This document shows positions 50,748 through 60,246 of a stretch of 64,000 bases of DNA, piece by piece. Both the position numbers and the translations under genes were made by a program. The notes beneath the pieces were generated by a model. It made no database searches. It had not been told where the DNA came from and was given only the letters and a program-made list of their open reading frames with translations. How positions within the stretch are numbered: the stretch's first letter is position 1; the number at the start of each line of letters is the position of its first letter. Source of the stretch: Campylobacter concisus (GTDB taxonomy: Bacteria; Campylobacterota; Campylobacteria; Campylobacterales; Campylobacteraceae); the NCBI RefSeq assembly GCF_001891085.1, contig NZ_JXUP01000006.1, positions 62,001 to 126,000 on the forward strand, read 5' to 3'.

Positions 50748-51335
50748 GTGAAAGAAGAAATTTTAGAACTAACTAGAAATACAAAAGAGACACAAATCTC
50801 AATGAAACTTAAAATTTATGGCTCTGGTGTTGCAAAGATAGATACTGGCATTGGTTTTTTTGACCATATGCTTGAAGCTTTTACAAAGCATTCTTTGCTT
50901 GATCTTGAAATTTCATGCAAGGGCGATACCCATGTTGATTTTCATCATAGCGTTGAGGATGTCGGCATAGTTTTGGGTCAGCTTTTAAAAGAGGCCTTGT
51001 ATCCACTAAGCGGCGTTGAGAGATTTGGCGAGGCAAGCGTTGTTATGGATGAGGCGGCTGTTTTTTGTGCACTAGATCTTAGCAATAGAGCCTATCTTGT
51101 CTATGAAAATTTTAATGAAAACGCCAAAGTAGGGGAGTTTGACACTGAGCTTGTGGAGGAGTTTTTTAGGGCAGTTGCTATAAATTCTGGTATCACGCTT
51201 CATTTAAATCAAATTCGCGGTAAAAACACTCACCACATCATCGAAGCAACGTTTAAATCATTTGCCGTAGCACTTCGTAGAGCACTTGCTAAAAACGCAA
51301 GGATAGGCACGCCAAGCACAAAGGGTGTTTTATGA
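50748..51335 (+). CDS. hisB: Imidazoleglycerol-phosphate dehydratase
   Basis: This 195-residue enzyme of histidine synthesis dehydrates imidazole glycerol phosphate to imidazole acetol phosphate with two Mn ions. The family motifs are GIGFFDHMLEAFTKHS, DFHHSVEDVG and, near the end, NTHHIIEATFKSFA, holding the metal-binding His and Glu residues. The likely start is GTG at 50748, three bases after the rlpA stop, with GAGGTTAGGG upstream. This is a monofunctional HisB, without a phosphatase domain. It overlaps the next gene by four bases. Confidence 0.96.
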   Translation: MKEEILELTRNTKETQISMKLKIYGSGVAKIDTGIGFFDHMLEAFTKHSLLDLEISCKGDTHVDFHHSVEDVGIVLGQLLKEALYPLSGVERFGEASVVMDEAAVFCALDLSNRAYLVYENFNENAKVGEFDTELVEEFFRAVAINSGITLHLNQIRGKNTHHIIEATFKSFAVALRRALAKNARIGTPSTKGVL

Positions 51336-51820
51336 TAGAGATTATATTTTTAGATGTTGATGGTTGCCTGACTGATGGCAAGATCATCTACAATGCAAAC
51401 GGCGAAGAGCTTAAATTTTTTGATGTAAAAGACGGCTACGCGATAGAAAGCTGGCTAAAGCTTGGCAAAAAAGTAGCTATCATAACTGGCAGAAAGTCAG
51501 CCATCATTGAGCGAAGGGCTGAGGATCTAAAGATAAATCACGTCTATCAAGGTGTTGGTGATAAATTTGAAGTGGCGAGTGAGATATTAAAATTTGAAGG
51601 GCTTAGCTTTAAAAACGCAGCAGCTATCGGCGATGACTACAATGACTATAAAATTTTAAATGCAGTTGCTTGGAGCTTTAAGCCAAAAGACGCGATAAAA
51701 GAGCTTGATGTAAAGACAAAACTAAAGCACAAAGGTGGCAATGGCGCGGTTAGAGAGATGATCGAGCTTATTATAAAATCAGAAAATTTATATGACGAGT
51801 GGTCGAAGCGTTGGTTGTAA
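51332..51820 (+). CDS. kdsC: KDO-8-phosphate phosphatase KdsC
   Basis: This 162-residue HAD enzyme removes phosphate from KDO-8-P in the synthesis of the LPS inner core sugar. The nucleophile motif FLDVDGCLTDG is at residues 6-16. IITGRKS holds motif II and IGDDYNDYKIL motif IV. The small size without cap and the KGGNGAVREMIELI tail are typical. It leads directly into the lptC, lptA LPS export genes with overlaps, so LPS sugar synthesis and export are co-expressed. Confidence 0.95.
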   Translation: MIEIIFLDVDGCLTDGKIIYNANGEELKFFDVKDGYAIESWLKLGKKVAIITGRKSAIIERRAEDLKINHVYQGVGDKFEVASEILKFEGLSFKNAAAIGDDYNDYKILNAVAWSFKPKDAIKELDVKTKLKHKGGNGAVREMIELIIKSENLYDEWSKRWL

Positions 51821-52338
51821 AAATTTTCTACTTCGTCGTGGCCATTTTTAGTGTCGTGATGATATTTTTGGCAGCTCAAGATCCATACCTTGCAAATGTT
51901 TTAAAGATCGACACAAAGATATCAAATATGCAGATAAATGATGTGATAGATTATGAGATAAATTCCACGAAAATAAGCGGAGTATACGAGGCTGACGAGC
52001 TAAATAGATACAATGATAAAGATGAGTTTTTGAGTTTTAAGGCAAAAATTTTAAGAGGAAATTTAAAACATTTTTTAAGCTCAGACAAAGTAATCTCACA
52101 AAATGACGAAATCATCTTTCAAAAGAATGCGAACTATGAAAACAACGATAGTTTGAGATTTATAAGTGACGAAGTGATATATGGAACAAAAACAAAAATA
52201 GTAAGATCTGAAGCAAATTTCACACTCATAAGAAATAATGATAAGGCGCTGGGTGAGAGTGGAAGCTATGATCTTGGCAAAAAACAAACACAGGTAAAAG
52301 GGTTAAGGGCATGGGTAGAAGAAAATCAGCGATTTTAG
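51799..52338 (+). CDS. lptC: LPS export protein LptC-like
   Basis: This 179-residue protein has a single N-terminal membrane helix (KIFYFVVAIFSVVMIFLA), then a periplasmic beta-jellyroll as in LptC (YEADELNRYNDKDEFLSFKA, then DEVIYGTKTKIVRSEANF). LptC passes LPS from LptBFG to LptA. Similarity is low, as is usual for this subunit, and the call rests on fold and context between kdsC and lptA. The start is uncertain: GTG at 51799 overlaps kdsC by 22 bases; the TTG or GTT region near 51814 is closer to the helix. Confidence 0.8.
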   Translation: MVEALVVKIFYFVVAIFSVVMIFLAAQDPYLANVLKIDTKISNMQINDVIDYEINSTKISGVYEADELNRYNDKDEFLSFKAKILRGNLKHFLSSDKVISQNDEIIFQKNANYENNDSLRFISDEVIYGTKTKIVRSEANFTLIRNNDKALGESGSYDLGKKQTQVKGLRAWVEENQRF

Positions 52339-52787
52339 CGGTGATATTGGGTTTTACATTTTTAAATGCAGAGCAAGTTGAAATCACATCAAATGATTTT
52401 TTTGCAGATGAGAATAAACAAACTAGTGAATTTATAGGTAATGTAAATATCAAAAAGGGTTCATTTGATGAGCTTAAGGCAGATAAAGTGGTCGTCTATT
52501 TTGACAAAAAACGCCAGCCTATAAAATATGTGGCCACTGGCAATGCTAGAGCAAAAATTTTTATAAAAGATAAGCACTATGATGGCAAAGGCAATACTCT
52601 TACATACGAGCCAGCAAAACAGATCTATACTGTTAGTGGAAATGGCTATTTGCACGAGGTAGAAACTGATAAGAATGTTTATGGCGAAAAGATAGTTGTT
52701 AATCAAAAAGATGGCACATATAGTGTAAATAGTGATGAAAAAAAGCCTGTTAAGTTTATCTTTCAGGTAGAGGAAAAAGATAAGTGA
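52311..52787 (+). CDS. lptA: LPS transport periplasmic protein LptA
   Basis: This 158-residue OstA/LptA-type periplasmic bridge protein for LPS has a signal peptide at the N-terminus (KSAILAVILGFTFLNAEQ). The mature part is one jellyroll repeat: VEITSNDFFADENKQTSEF, then GNVNIKKGSFDELKADKVVVY and KHYDGKGNTLTYEP. It overlaps lptC by 28 bases and the next gene by four. The signal is short and basic at the front, and the length fits the family. Confidence 0.9.
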   Translation: MGRRKSAILAVILGFTFLNAEQVEITSNDFFADENKQTSEFIGNVNIKKGSFDELKADKVVVYFDKKRQPIKYVATGNARAKIFIKDKHYDGKGNTLTYEPAKQIYTVSGNGYLHEVETDKNVYGEKIVVNQKDGTYSVNSDEKKPVKFIFQVEEKDK

Positions 52788-53398
52788 TAAGGCCACTAGG
52801 TGCTAAATTTATCACATCAAGTCCAAGTATAAAAGAGGCTCCAAGCTTCGTAACAAGCGAAGTTGTCTTTTTGGGTAGATCAAATGTTGGTAAAAGCAGC
52901 CTCATAAATACACTTGTAAATCAAAAAAATCTAGCCAAAAGCTCATCGACTCCTGGCAAAACTCAGCTTATAAATTTTTTTGAGGCTGAGTTTTGTGAGC
53001 AAAAAGATGAACAGGAAGAAAAAGATAAATTTAAGCTCATTTTGGTTGATTTGCCAGGCTTTGGCTATGCAAAAGTGGCAAAGTCAAAGCATGATGAATG
53101 GCGTAAAAATTTAGATGAGTTTTTGAAATTTAGAAGCGACATTAGACTTTTTATACATCTAATTGACGCTAGGCATTTTGACCTAGACATCGACGTGAAC
53201 GTGGATTCTTACCTAAAAAGCTTTTTAAGAGCTGACCAGAAAATTTTAAATTTATATACAAAAAGCGATAAGCTAAATCAAAGCCAAAAGAGTGCGGTAA
53301 TGAAATTTGATCCAAGCGGTATCTTAGTCTCAACTCTTAATAAAAGCGGTATCGAAAAGGCTAGAGAAGCTATCATAAATAACGCTCTTGGTAGATAA
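52784..53398 (+). CDS. engB: Ribosome-assembly GTPase EngB/YsxC
   Basis: This 204-residue essential GTPase acts in large-subunit ribosome assembly. The G1 motif is GRSNVGKSSL near residue 31. TPGKTQLINFFE is G2, LVDLPGFGYAKV G3, TKSDKL G4, and VSTLNKSGI the G5-like region. The likely start is a GTG at 52784 that overlaps the lptA stop (GTGA). A charged insertion (EQKDEQEEKDKFK) sits between G2 and G3. Order lptA, engB, mreD-like, mrdA matches C. jejuni. Confidence 0.96.
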   Translation: MIRPLGAKFITSSPSIKEAPSFVTSEVVFLGRSNVGKSSLINTLVNQKNLAKSSSTPGKTQLINFFEAEFCEQKDEQEEKDKFKLILVDLPGFGYAKVAKSKHDEWRKNLDEFLKFRSDIRLFIHLIDARHFDLDIDVNVDSYLKSFLRADQKILNLYTKSDKLNQSQKSAVMKFDPSGILVSTLNKSGIEKAREAIINNALGR

Positions 53399-53399
53399 A

Positions 53400-53891
53400 A
53401 TGCAAACCATAAGCAGCTTAGATATTAAAATTTTTAAAGAATTTTGGTGGGCTATTTTTTTATTCTCACACGAGATCGCAACTACGCAATTTGGTTTCTT
53501 GCCACCACTCATTGGTATTTTTTTTACTTATATGATTTTGGAGTATTCAAGAAAACAAAAGCAATACGACGAGTTTAAGCACAATTGGTACTTTGCGATA
53601 ATTTTTATAATATTTGCTGAGCAAATCCATGGATTTCATCTTTTTTCAACGATTATTGCATTTTTGCTTTTTTATAATTTTATTCTAGACTGGCTATATA
53701 CCACGATGAAGTGGCGAAACTGCCTACTTATCATCTTTGTAGCAGCTGGATATACTTTAACATTTCTTGTAAATAATCTATTTGCTTACGTTTTGAATGA
53801 GCAAAATTTAACATTTTCGTCTGAATATCTATTTTTTATAGCATTTGAAAGTATCCTTGCTATCGTTCTTTTTAGGGATAAAGTGCTATGA
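53400..53891 (+). CDS. MreD-like membrane protein (function tentative)
   Basis: This 163-residue hydrophobic protein has about five membrane helices, starting near residue 14 with EFWWAIFLFSHEIATTQFG. Its site directly before mrdA (PBP2), with a four-base overlap, is where MreD is found in rod-shape operons, and its size and topology agree. Sequence similarity to MreD is not evident by eye. I take the ATG at 53400, one base after the engB stop, over a TTG at 53388 inside it. Confidence 0.65.
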   Translation: MQTISSLDIKIFKEFWWAIFLFSHEIATTQFGFLPPLIGIFFTYMILEYSRKQKQYDEFKHNWYFAIIFIIFAEQIHGFHLFSTIIAFLLFYNFILDWLYTTMKWRNCLLIIFVAAGYTLTFLVNNLFAYVLNEQNLTFSSEYLFFIAFESILAIVLFRDKVL

Positions 53892-55726
53892 GGATGCGCA
53901 TCGTCTTTAGTGTGATCGCTCTTTTTTGGATTATACTTTTGGGACGAATTTATCACCTAAGCATAAACTCAAATACCTACTACAACGAGATCGCAGAACA
54001 AAACGCGATAAAGACTATTTATATTCCGCCAGTTAGGGGTATTATTTTTGACGCACATGATAAGCCAATGGCTGTTAATCGTCTTGGCTTTTCAGTATCC
54101 ATTAGACCTCATTTAAGTGCTAATAAAAAGGTAAAAATTTTAGATGATGAGCTAGCTTACATTGGCTCACTATTTAGTGATCTAAATGTCACAAAGCTTA
54201 AAAATGAATACATAAAAAATGACTCAGCTTACAACCAGGATTTTATAAATGTGGTCGAATTTATTGATTATGATAAATTTTTACCATTTTTTGCATCACT
54301 TTCTTTGCGTGAAAATTTAGAAATAAGGCCCGCTTCAAAACGCCACTATCCGTATAACGATCTAGCTTCTCACATCATCGGCTATGTCGGTAGGGCAAAT
54401 CAAAAAGATATGGATAATGATCCTTTGACAAAGCTTACAAATTATATCGGAAGAAGTGGCGTGGAGCGGTTTTATAATCCGATCTTACAAGGAATTCAAG
54501 GGTTTAAAAAGATAAAAGTAAATGCCTTAAATGAAGAGATAGAGCAGATAAGCTATCAAGCGTCACAAAGTCAAAACATCAAGCTTGCAGTCGATCTTGA
54601 GCTTCAGCAGTTTGTGGCCGATGTCTTTGGCAAAGATGCAGGAAGCGTCATAGTTATGAGTCTAAAAGATGGTGCTATCATAGCTGCTGGTAGTTTTCCA
54701 GAGTATGACCTAAACCCATTTGTGCTTGGAATTTCTCAGCCTGAATGGGAAGAGCTTGTAAAAAACGTCGATCATCCTTTTACAAACAAGCTAATAAACG
54801 GCCTTTATCCGCCAGGATCTGTCGTAAAAATGGGTATGGCGCTAGCGTTTTTGGATAATGGCATGAGTAAATACGATAGCTTTTTTTGTAGCGGCTCGTA
54901 TGAGCTTGGAGGACGTAAATTCCGCTGCTGGAACTCTCACGGACATGGAAATGTTAATATGAATACGGCAATTAGAGAGAGCTGTGATGATTATTTTTAT
55001 AAAGGTAGTCAAAAGATAGGGATCGACGCTATTGTGCCGATACTTGAACGTATGGGTTTTGGTAGAAAAACCGAGGTTGATTTACCAAATGAATTTGTGG
55101 GAACTTTGCCAAGCAGAGAGTGGAAGATGAGGAAGTATGGAAAGGCATGGTTTCAAGGCGAGACCCTCATCACCTCTATCGGCCAGGGAAATTTCTTGGT
55201 CACGCCTATGCAAGTGGCAAAATATACAGCAGGCCTTGCAACTGGGCTAAATGTGACTCCACATTTTTTAAAGAGCATTGATGACAAGGATGTTGATTTT
55301 ACGCCAACAGATGATGCTTTCACGCCGTTTGAAAAATCACAACTACCAGCTATTAGGCATGCAATGTATGAAGTGGCAAATCACCCAAGAGGAACGGCAA
55401 ATAGGCATTTTGTTGGAAGCCTAGTTAAAGTTGCTGCAAAAACAGGTACTGCCCAGGTCGTTGGAATTTCTCAAACTGAAAAGAAACGTATGAAAGAGGA
55501 GGATATGGCGTATTTGCAAAGATCTCATGCATGGATGACTACATATGCGCCTTATGAAGATCCGCAATATGTCATCACAATGGTTATCGAGCATGGTGGC
55601 CATGGCGGAAGTGCGGCTGGACCAAAAATCGCTCAAATTTATAATAAACTCGTTGAAATGGGATATATAAATTTAGAAAAAATCCAAAGTGATCAAAATA
55701 AAAAACAAGACAACAAGAAAAAATAA
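53888..55726 (+). CDS. mrdA: Penicillin-binding protein 2 (MrdA)
   Basis: In this 612-residue transpeptidase for cell elongation, a single N-terminal membrane helix (FSVIALFWIILLGRIYHLS) anchors it. The pedestal domain includes PVRGIIFDAHDKPMAVNR. The transpeptidase domain has the active Ser in GLYPPGSVVKMGMAL (S-x-x-K), the SxN-equivalent RESCDDYFYKG and KTGT in AAKTGTAQVVG. It is the last gene of the rightward cluster that began at nadK. The C-terminus is lysine-rich (NKKQDNKKK). Confidence 0.97.
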   Translation: MRMRIVFSVIALFWIILLGRIYHLSINSNTYYNEIAEQNAIKTIYIPPVRGIIFDAHDKPMAVNRLGFSVSIRPHLSANKKVKILDDELAYIGSLFSDLNVTKLKNEYIKNDSAYNQDFINVVEFIDYDKFLPFFASLSLRENLEIRPASKRHYPYNDLASHIIGYVGRANQKDMDNDPLTKLTNYIGRSGVERFYNPILQGIQGFKKIKVNALNEEIEQISYQASQSQNIKLAVDLELQQFVADVFGKDAGSVIVMSLKDGAIIAAGSFPEYDLNPFVLGISQPEWEELVKNVDHPFTNKLINGLYPPGSVVKMGMALAFLDNGMSKYDSFFCSGSYELGGRKFRCWNSHGHGNVNMNTAIRESCDDYFYKGSQKIGIDAIVPILERMGFGRKTEVDLPNEFVGTLPSREWKMRKYGKAWFQGETLITSIGQGNFLVTPMQVAKYTAGLATGLNVTPHFLKSIDDKDVDFTPTDDAFTPFEKSQLPAIRHAMYEVANHPRGTANRHFVGSLVKVAAKTGTAQVVGISQTEKKRMKEEDMAYLQRSHAWMTTYAPYEDPQYVITMVIEHGGHGGSAAGPKIAQIYNKLVEMGYINLEKIQSDQNKKQDNKKK

Positions 55727-55922
55727 AGATCACTAAAAAGCCGTGGTAGTGACCGCTTACTTAGAAATTTTTACTGTACCCTTGGCTAAATTTATTAACT
55801 ACTTTTTAATCTTCTTTATTAAATTTTGGTAAGTTTGACTGAGAATTTATGTTTTTGGTAGCTAGCAAGAGTCTAAACGTTGATATATCTTTAAATTTAC
55901 TAAATGCCCTTGTTTTAGAGAC

Positions 55923-56603
55923 TCATAAGGAAAATTTTTGATTTTTATATGCGATTTTATCAGTGGCGTTTGCCTTTTTAAAGCCATTTAGCCTTAGTCT
56001 GCAGCTATCGCAAAGTCCGCATGCCTCGTCATCGCTCTCGTAGCAGCTCCAAGTAAGCTCTAATGGCGAGCCAAGCTCAAGCGACTTTGCTACGATGTCA
56101 GCCTTGCTTAAATTTACAAGTGGAGTAATTATCTCACACGAAAAACTAGGTGATGTGCCTAAAATTATAGCCTCGTTTATGCTTTTTATGAAGCTTTCTT
56201 TGCAGTCAGGATAGCCTGAACTATCTTCTTCTACGACTCCGATATAGATAGCTTGTGCATTTTCTTTTTCAGCAAGTGCGGCAGCGACCGAGATAAAAAT
56301 ACCATTTCGAAAAGGTACGTAAGTATTTGGCACATCTTTTTCCACTCCGTCTTTTCTTATTTGCAAGCTTCCATCGGTTAAAGAATTTCCGCCTATTTGG
56401 GCAATAAAGCTAACATCCAAACTCATCTTTTTTGTAATGCCTAGTCTTTCGCAAATTTCGTTAAATGCACGTTTTTCGCGTTTCATCGTCCTTTGGCGAT
56501 AGTCAAAATGAAGCGCTACAATATCATATCCAGCCTTTTTTGCCATTACAGCACAAAGCGTACTATCCATGCCGCCACTCATTATACAAACCGCTTTTTT
56601 CAT
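55923..56603 (-). CDS. queC: 7-cyano-7-deazaguanine synthase QueC
   Basis: This 226-residue enzyme makes preQ0 for queuosine in tRNA from carboxy-deazaguanine with ATP and ammonia. The PP-loop is [11 protein letters not shown] near residue 8. The zinc site is at the C-terminus: [20 protein letters not shown] prefer the ATG at 56603, preceded by AAAAGGCA; a frame open to 56636 adds an unlike head. It is divergent from ybeY with about 60 bases between. A clean intergenic gap separates it from mrdA, which is convergent. Confidence 0.95.
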   Translation of the reverse strand: MKKAVCIMSGGMDSTLCAVMAKKAGYDIVALHFDYRQRTMKREKRAFNEICERLGITKKMSLDVSFIAQIGGNSLTDGSLQIRKDGVEKDVPNTYVPFRNGIFISVAAALAEKENAQAIYIGVVEEDSSGYPDCKESFIKSINEAIILGTSPSFSCEIITPLVNLSKADIVAKSLELGSPLELTWSCYESDDEACGLCDSCRLRLNGFKKANATDKIAYKNQKFSL

Positions 56604-56661
56604 ATTTTGCCTTTTATTTTTGCTAGAATTATACAAAAAGTTACTAAGGAAAGAGTCTAAA

Positions 56662-57108
56662 ATGATACTTTGCGAAGAGAGCTATCCAAAAATTTTAGAT
56701 GAAATTTGTGAGTATTTGACGCTAGGAGAAATCGAGCTAGTTTTTGTCGATAAAGAAGAGATGAGAGAACTAAATAAAACCGAGCGAGGCATTGATAAAA
56801 CGACAGATGTTTTAAGCTTTCCGCTTGAGCTTGTCATTCATGCCCCACTTGGCTCAATCGTTATAAACAAAGATATGGTAAAAGAGAAAGCAACTGAGCT
56901 AAATCATAGCGAAGAAGCCGAAACTGCACTACTTTTTACACATGGATTACTTCATATATTAGGATTTGATCATGAAAAAGATGATGGCGAAATGAGAGAA
57001 AAAGAGTGCGAGGTTATCAAGAAATTTGAGCTACCTAAAAGTCTAATCGTAAGAAGCGAGGACGTTAGGCTAATTGATCTTATAAATAATAAAAACTTAA
57101 AAGAGTAG
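56662..57108 (+). CDS. ybeY: Endoribonuclease YbeY
   Basis: This 148-residue metal-dependent RNase acts in 16S rRNA maturation and ribosome quality control. The signature is [17 protein letters not shown], with the H-x3-H-x5-H zinc site. [10 protein letters not shown] is the second conserved block. The ATG at 56662 has AAGGAAAG upstream; a longer open frame to 56569 runs into the queC start and is unlikely. The 3' end overlaps the convergent gene (57097-58080) by 12 bases. Confidence 0.95.
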   Translation: MILCEESYPKILDEICEYLTLGEIELVFVDKEEMRELNKTERGIDKTTDVLSFPLELVIHAPLGSIVINKDMVKEKATELNHSEEAETALLFTHGLLHILGFDHEKDDGEMREKECEVIKKFELPKSLIVRSEDVRLIDLINNKNLKE

Positions 57109-58080
57109 ATTTTCTTCAGATGTTTTGTGAAGCTCTTCTAAAAGCTCCTCTTTTTGGCATAAAATCAATATATAGATAAAATTTTTAAGCTTTTTTATCT
57201 CGCTTAAATTTTTAAAGTAGATTGCGTTTTGTACTTTTAATAACGAGCCTTCTGGCAAGCAAATTTTTATCTCATCAGGGCTAAATTTTTTATTTAAAAA
57301 TATACTTTGGCTTATGAATAAATCTTCATCGCTTTCAGTAATTATGGCTCTAAAGCTATTTCCAAAACTAGTAGGAATAAAATTTTTATCTATAAAAATC
57401 GGGTCAAAATGCCCGTGAATCCTACCTTCGTAAGGCTTAAATGAAATTTTATTGCTATCAAAAAATTTTAAAAGCCCATAAAACATTCCAGCAAAAACTC
57501 GTGGTATGTTTAAGTTTTGATAGTATGTTTGCTTAAAGACCGTGTTTGTAAAAAAGATCGAGCTTGGATTTATCTCGTGCATAGTAGTATCTGTGTAAAT
57601 GGTCTCAAAAAGAGGCGATATTCGCTGAAGTGTTCTTGTGTCATCGCCGAAAAAGATATCAAAGACCTTTGCGTGAAAAATTTGATTAAAAAGCTCAGTA
57701 ATATTTTTTGACATGACGTGTGCGTTAGAGCCAAGTTTTGATTTTTCTAAAAAATCATTTATAAAAGGATTTACGGCGCAAAATTTTAAATCTTTATGAG
57801 TAGCCTCAAATCTCATGAGTTTTATCATGGCGGTCTGTAAGCTACTAACTTTTAAAAAAGCGATCTCTTTGTCAATAATTGGCACATTGTCTTCGCTAAT
57901 TATGGCGTATGCGCCTTGTTTAATCGCTGTTTCTATGTCGCTATCGTTTGCGTTTAAGCAAATATACGCAAAGCCACGTCTTACATGTTTTAGCTCGAAA
58001 ACAAACTCGCTTACGCTAGTTATCGTCGGCGCGTTTAGAGCCTCGGCATTTATTAGGCGTGTTAAATTTTCTATTGTCAT
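57097..58080 (-). CDS. Protein with a MurE/MurF N-terminal-like domain, function unknown
   Basis: In this 327-residue protein, residues about 20-90 ([20 protein letters not shown], then [14 protein letters not shown]) look like the N-terminal substrate domain of Mur ligases such as MurF. The rest lacks the P-loop GTNGKT motif of these ligases, so it cannot be a working ligase. The middle has FEKTYTD-like short motifs and a repeated [10 protein letters not shown] pattern without known parallels. It starts one base before the metG stop, and may be translated with it. I assign no function. It could be a regulator or scaffold for cell-wall precursors. Confidence 0.6.
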   Translation of the reverse strand: MTIENLTRLINAEALNAPTITSVSEFVFELKHVRRGFAYICLNANDSDIETAIKQGAYAIISEDNVPIIDKEIAFLKVSSLQTAMIKLMRFEATHKDLKFCAVNPFINDFLEKSKLGSNAHVMSKNITELFNQIFHAKVFDIFFGDDTRTLQRISPLFETIYTDTTMHEINPSSIFFTNTVFKQTYYQNLNIPRVFAGMFYGLLKFFDSNKISFKPYEGRIHGHFDPIFIDKNFIPTSFGNSFRAIITESDEDLFISQSIFLNKKFSPDEIKICLPEGSLLKVQNAIYFKNLSEIKKLKNFIYILILCQKEELLEELHKTSEENLLF

Positions 58081-60012
58081 TTAGCCAACGATCGCGCCGT
58101 TTTTGACCTTGCTCTGCGTGCCAAGAAGCGTTAGAGAGCCGTCTGATGCGCTTAGGATCATGCCTTGCGAGACATATTTTTTCATCATCGTTCGCTCTTT
58201 TAAATTTGCTAAAACGCAAACTTGCTTGCCCACAAGTGAGCTAGGCTCGTAGTATTTGGCGATGCCAGATAAAATTTGACGTGGCTGCTCCTCGCCAAGA
58301 TCTATCTTAAATTTAAGCAGTTTCTCGCTACCCTCAACCCTCTCGCACTCGAGCACTTCGCCTACTTTTATCACAATTTTGGCAAAATCATCTATGCTAA
58401 TGATTTCCTCTTTTTTCTCCTCTTTTGGCTCAGCCTTTGCTTCTACTTTTGGCTCTTCTTTTAGGTCTCTTGCCTCGCCCATTAGCTCTTTTTCTATCCT
58501 TGGGAAGAGTGGCTCAGTAGCTTTTGCAGTAAAATTTGAAATTTCATTTTTCAATACAAGGCTCTCATAAGAAGCCGTATCTATGCTAAAGCCAAGCGTA
58601 TCAGCTATCTTAGCGCAAGTTTTTGGCATAGCTGGGCTAAGCAGTATCGCCACTTTTGCAAGTAAATTTGCGCAAAGTGCCACAAGTGCGTTTGCTTCGT
58701 CACTTTTGCCAGCTTTTACAAGCGACCATGGCTCATACTTCGCAACGGCTGCGTTTGCAAGCGTTACGACCTTCCAAAGATCCTCTAAATAGCGGTTTGT
58801 CGCTAAATTTTCTAAATTTTTAATAGCCTCATCAAGATAGCCCTTCGCCTCATCAAGCTCGGCTTTATGAAATTTGATCACATCTTTTGAGTCGATCTTG
58901 TAGTCGCTATACTTTGCGCTCATGCCAACAATTCGGCTTAGCAGGTTGCCAAGTCCGTTGCCAAGCTCTGAGTTTATGCGCTCAATCAAGGCCTTTTGGC
59001 TGTAGTCGCCATCTTGTCCAAAAGGCACCTCTCTAAGCAAAAAGTATCTGAAATTTTCAAGTCCATAAGCGTTTGCGACCTCTCTTGGGTTTATGACGTT
59101 GCCCTTGCTTTTGCTCATCTTCTCGCCATCTATCGTCCACCAGCCGTGCGCTGCGACGTGTTTTGGCAGTGGCAAGCCAAGGCTCATCAAAAATGCCGGC
59201 CAATAAACTGCGTGAAAACGCAAAATATCCTTGCCGACGATATGCGTCGTATGCGGCCAAAAGTCCATTCTAGCGTTATCTCTTGAGTATCCTAGCGTTG
59301 TTAGGTAGTTTATGAGCGCATCAAGCCAGACATACATAACGTGCTTGTCGTCGTTTGCGCTCTTTGGTAGCTTTATGCCCCAGTCAAAGCTCGTCCTTGT
59401 CACTGAAAGGTCTTTTAGCCCGCCTTTTACAAAGCTTACGACCTCGTTTTTCTTACCCTTTGGGATGACGCAAAGTTCATCATTTTCGTACCATTTTAAA
59501 AGCGCGTCTTCGTATTTTGAAAGCTTAAAAAAGTAGCTCTCTTCTTTAACTAAAGATGTCACGCGGCCGCAGTCTGGACAGCGGTTGTCCTCAAGTAGGT
59601 CTCTTTGATTAAAAAATGTCTCACAGCTAACGCAGTAAAAGCCCTCGTACTCGCCCTTGTAGATATCGCCGTTTGCTTGCATCTTTTCAAAAACATTTTG
59701 CACGGTTTGCTTGTGCTCTTCGTCGGTCGTCCTTATGAAGTGGTCGTAGCTTATCTCAAATTCATCCCAAAGCGATCTAAATTTGCCACTGATCTCGTCT
59801 GCATACTCTTTTGGAGTTTTGCCTCTAGCGCGAGCTGCCTGCTCGATCTTTTGACCATGCTCGTCTGTGCCAGTCATGAAGTAGGTCTCTTTGCCTTGCA
59901 AGCGGTTAAATCTAGCAAGTGTATCAGCGATGATAGTCGTGTAGGCGTGGCCGATGTGTGGCACGTCATTTACGTAATAAATCGGAGTGGTTATATAAGC
60001 TTTTTCTTTCAT
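58081..60012 (-). CDS. metG: Methionyl-tRNA synthetase
   Basis: In this 643-residue class I synthetase, the HIGH motif is in YVNDVPHIGHAYTTI near residue 20. The zinc knuckle is SCETFFNQRDL and CPDCGR near 130-150, and the KMSKS loop is GEKMSKSKGNVI near 300. A C-terminal EMAP/Trbp111-type tRNA-binding domain (about 545-643) starts IDDFAKIVIKVGEVLECERV and is joined by a charged KEEPKVEAKAEP linker. It heads a leftward gene set ending in the Mur-like gene. Position next to fbp and mobB is conserved with C. jejuni (Cj0838c-Cj0841c). Confidence 0.97.
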   Translation of the reverse strand: MKEKAYITTPIYYVNDVPHIGHAYTTIIADTLARFNRLQGKETYFMTGTDEHGQKIEQAARARGKTPKEYADEISGKFRSLWDEFEISYDHFIRTTDEEHKQTVQNVFEKMQANGDIYKGEYEGFYCVSCETFFNQRDLLEDNRCPDCGRVTSLVKEESYFFKLSKYEDALLKWYENDELCVIPKGKKNEVVSFVKGGLKDLSVTRTSFDWGIKLPKSANDDKHVMYVWLDALINYLTTLGYSRDNARMDFWPHTTHIVGKDILRFHAVYWPAFLMSLGLPLPKHVAAHGWWTIDGEKMSKSKGNVINPREVANAYGLENFRYFLLREVPFGQDGDYSQKALIERINSELGNGLGNLLSRIVGMSAKYSDYKIDSKDVIKFHKAELDEAKGYLDEAIKNLENLATNRYLEDLWKVVTLANAAVAKYEPWSLVKAGKSDEANALVALCANLLAKVAILLSPAMPKTCAKIADTLGFSIDTASYESLVLKNEISNFTAKATEPLFPRIEKELMGEARDLKEEPKVEAKAEPKEEKKEEIISIDDFAKIVIKVGEVLECERVEGSEKLLKFKIDLGEEQPRQILSGIAKYYEPSSLVGKQVCVLANLKERTMMKKYVSQGMILSASDGSLTLLGTQSKVKNGAIVG

Positions 60013-60027
60013 ATTTTTCCTTTAAAT

Positions 60028-60246
60028 TTAAAAATCAAATCCGCCGTCACTGCCGGTGTTGCCTTTTGACATCGAGTTGTAGCAGCTATTTACATACTCT
60101 ATCCTCGTCTCGCAGTCAAAAAATGCCTCGCAGTTAAAACAGCTTTTGCGCCCTTTTTGCTCTTGACACTCTTGCATGATTTTAGCCTTTTGTTTTAGGG
60201 CTAGCTCAAATGCGTCAAGTGGCTCGTTTGCTTGTGCTTCTTGCAT
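60028..60246 (-). CDS. Small cysteine-containing conserved protein (72 aa)
   Basis: This 72-residue protein contains a KSCFNCEAFFDCETR segment and a later CYNS, so four cysteines could bind zinc or an iron-sulfur cluster. The C-terminus is Gly/Ser/Asp-rich. A protein of this kind lies between metG and fbp in C. jejuni (Cj0839c by order), so it is a real gene and not chance. It ends 15 bases before metG and its ATG overlaps the fbp stop by one base. Its function is unknown. Confidence 0.8.
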   Translation of the reverse strand: MQEAQANEPLDAFELALKQKAKIMQECQEQKGRKSCFNCEAFFDCETRIEYVNSCYNSMSKGNTGSDGGFDF

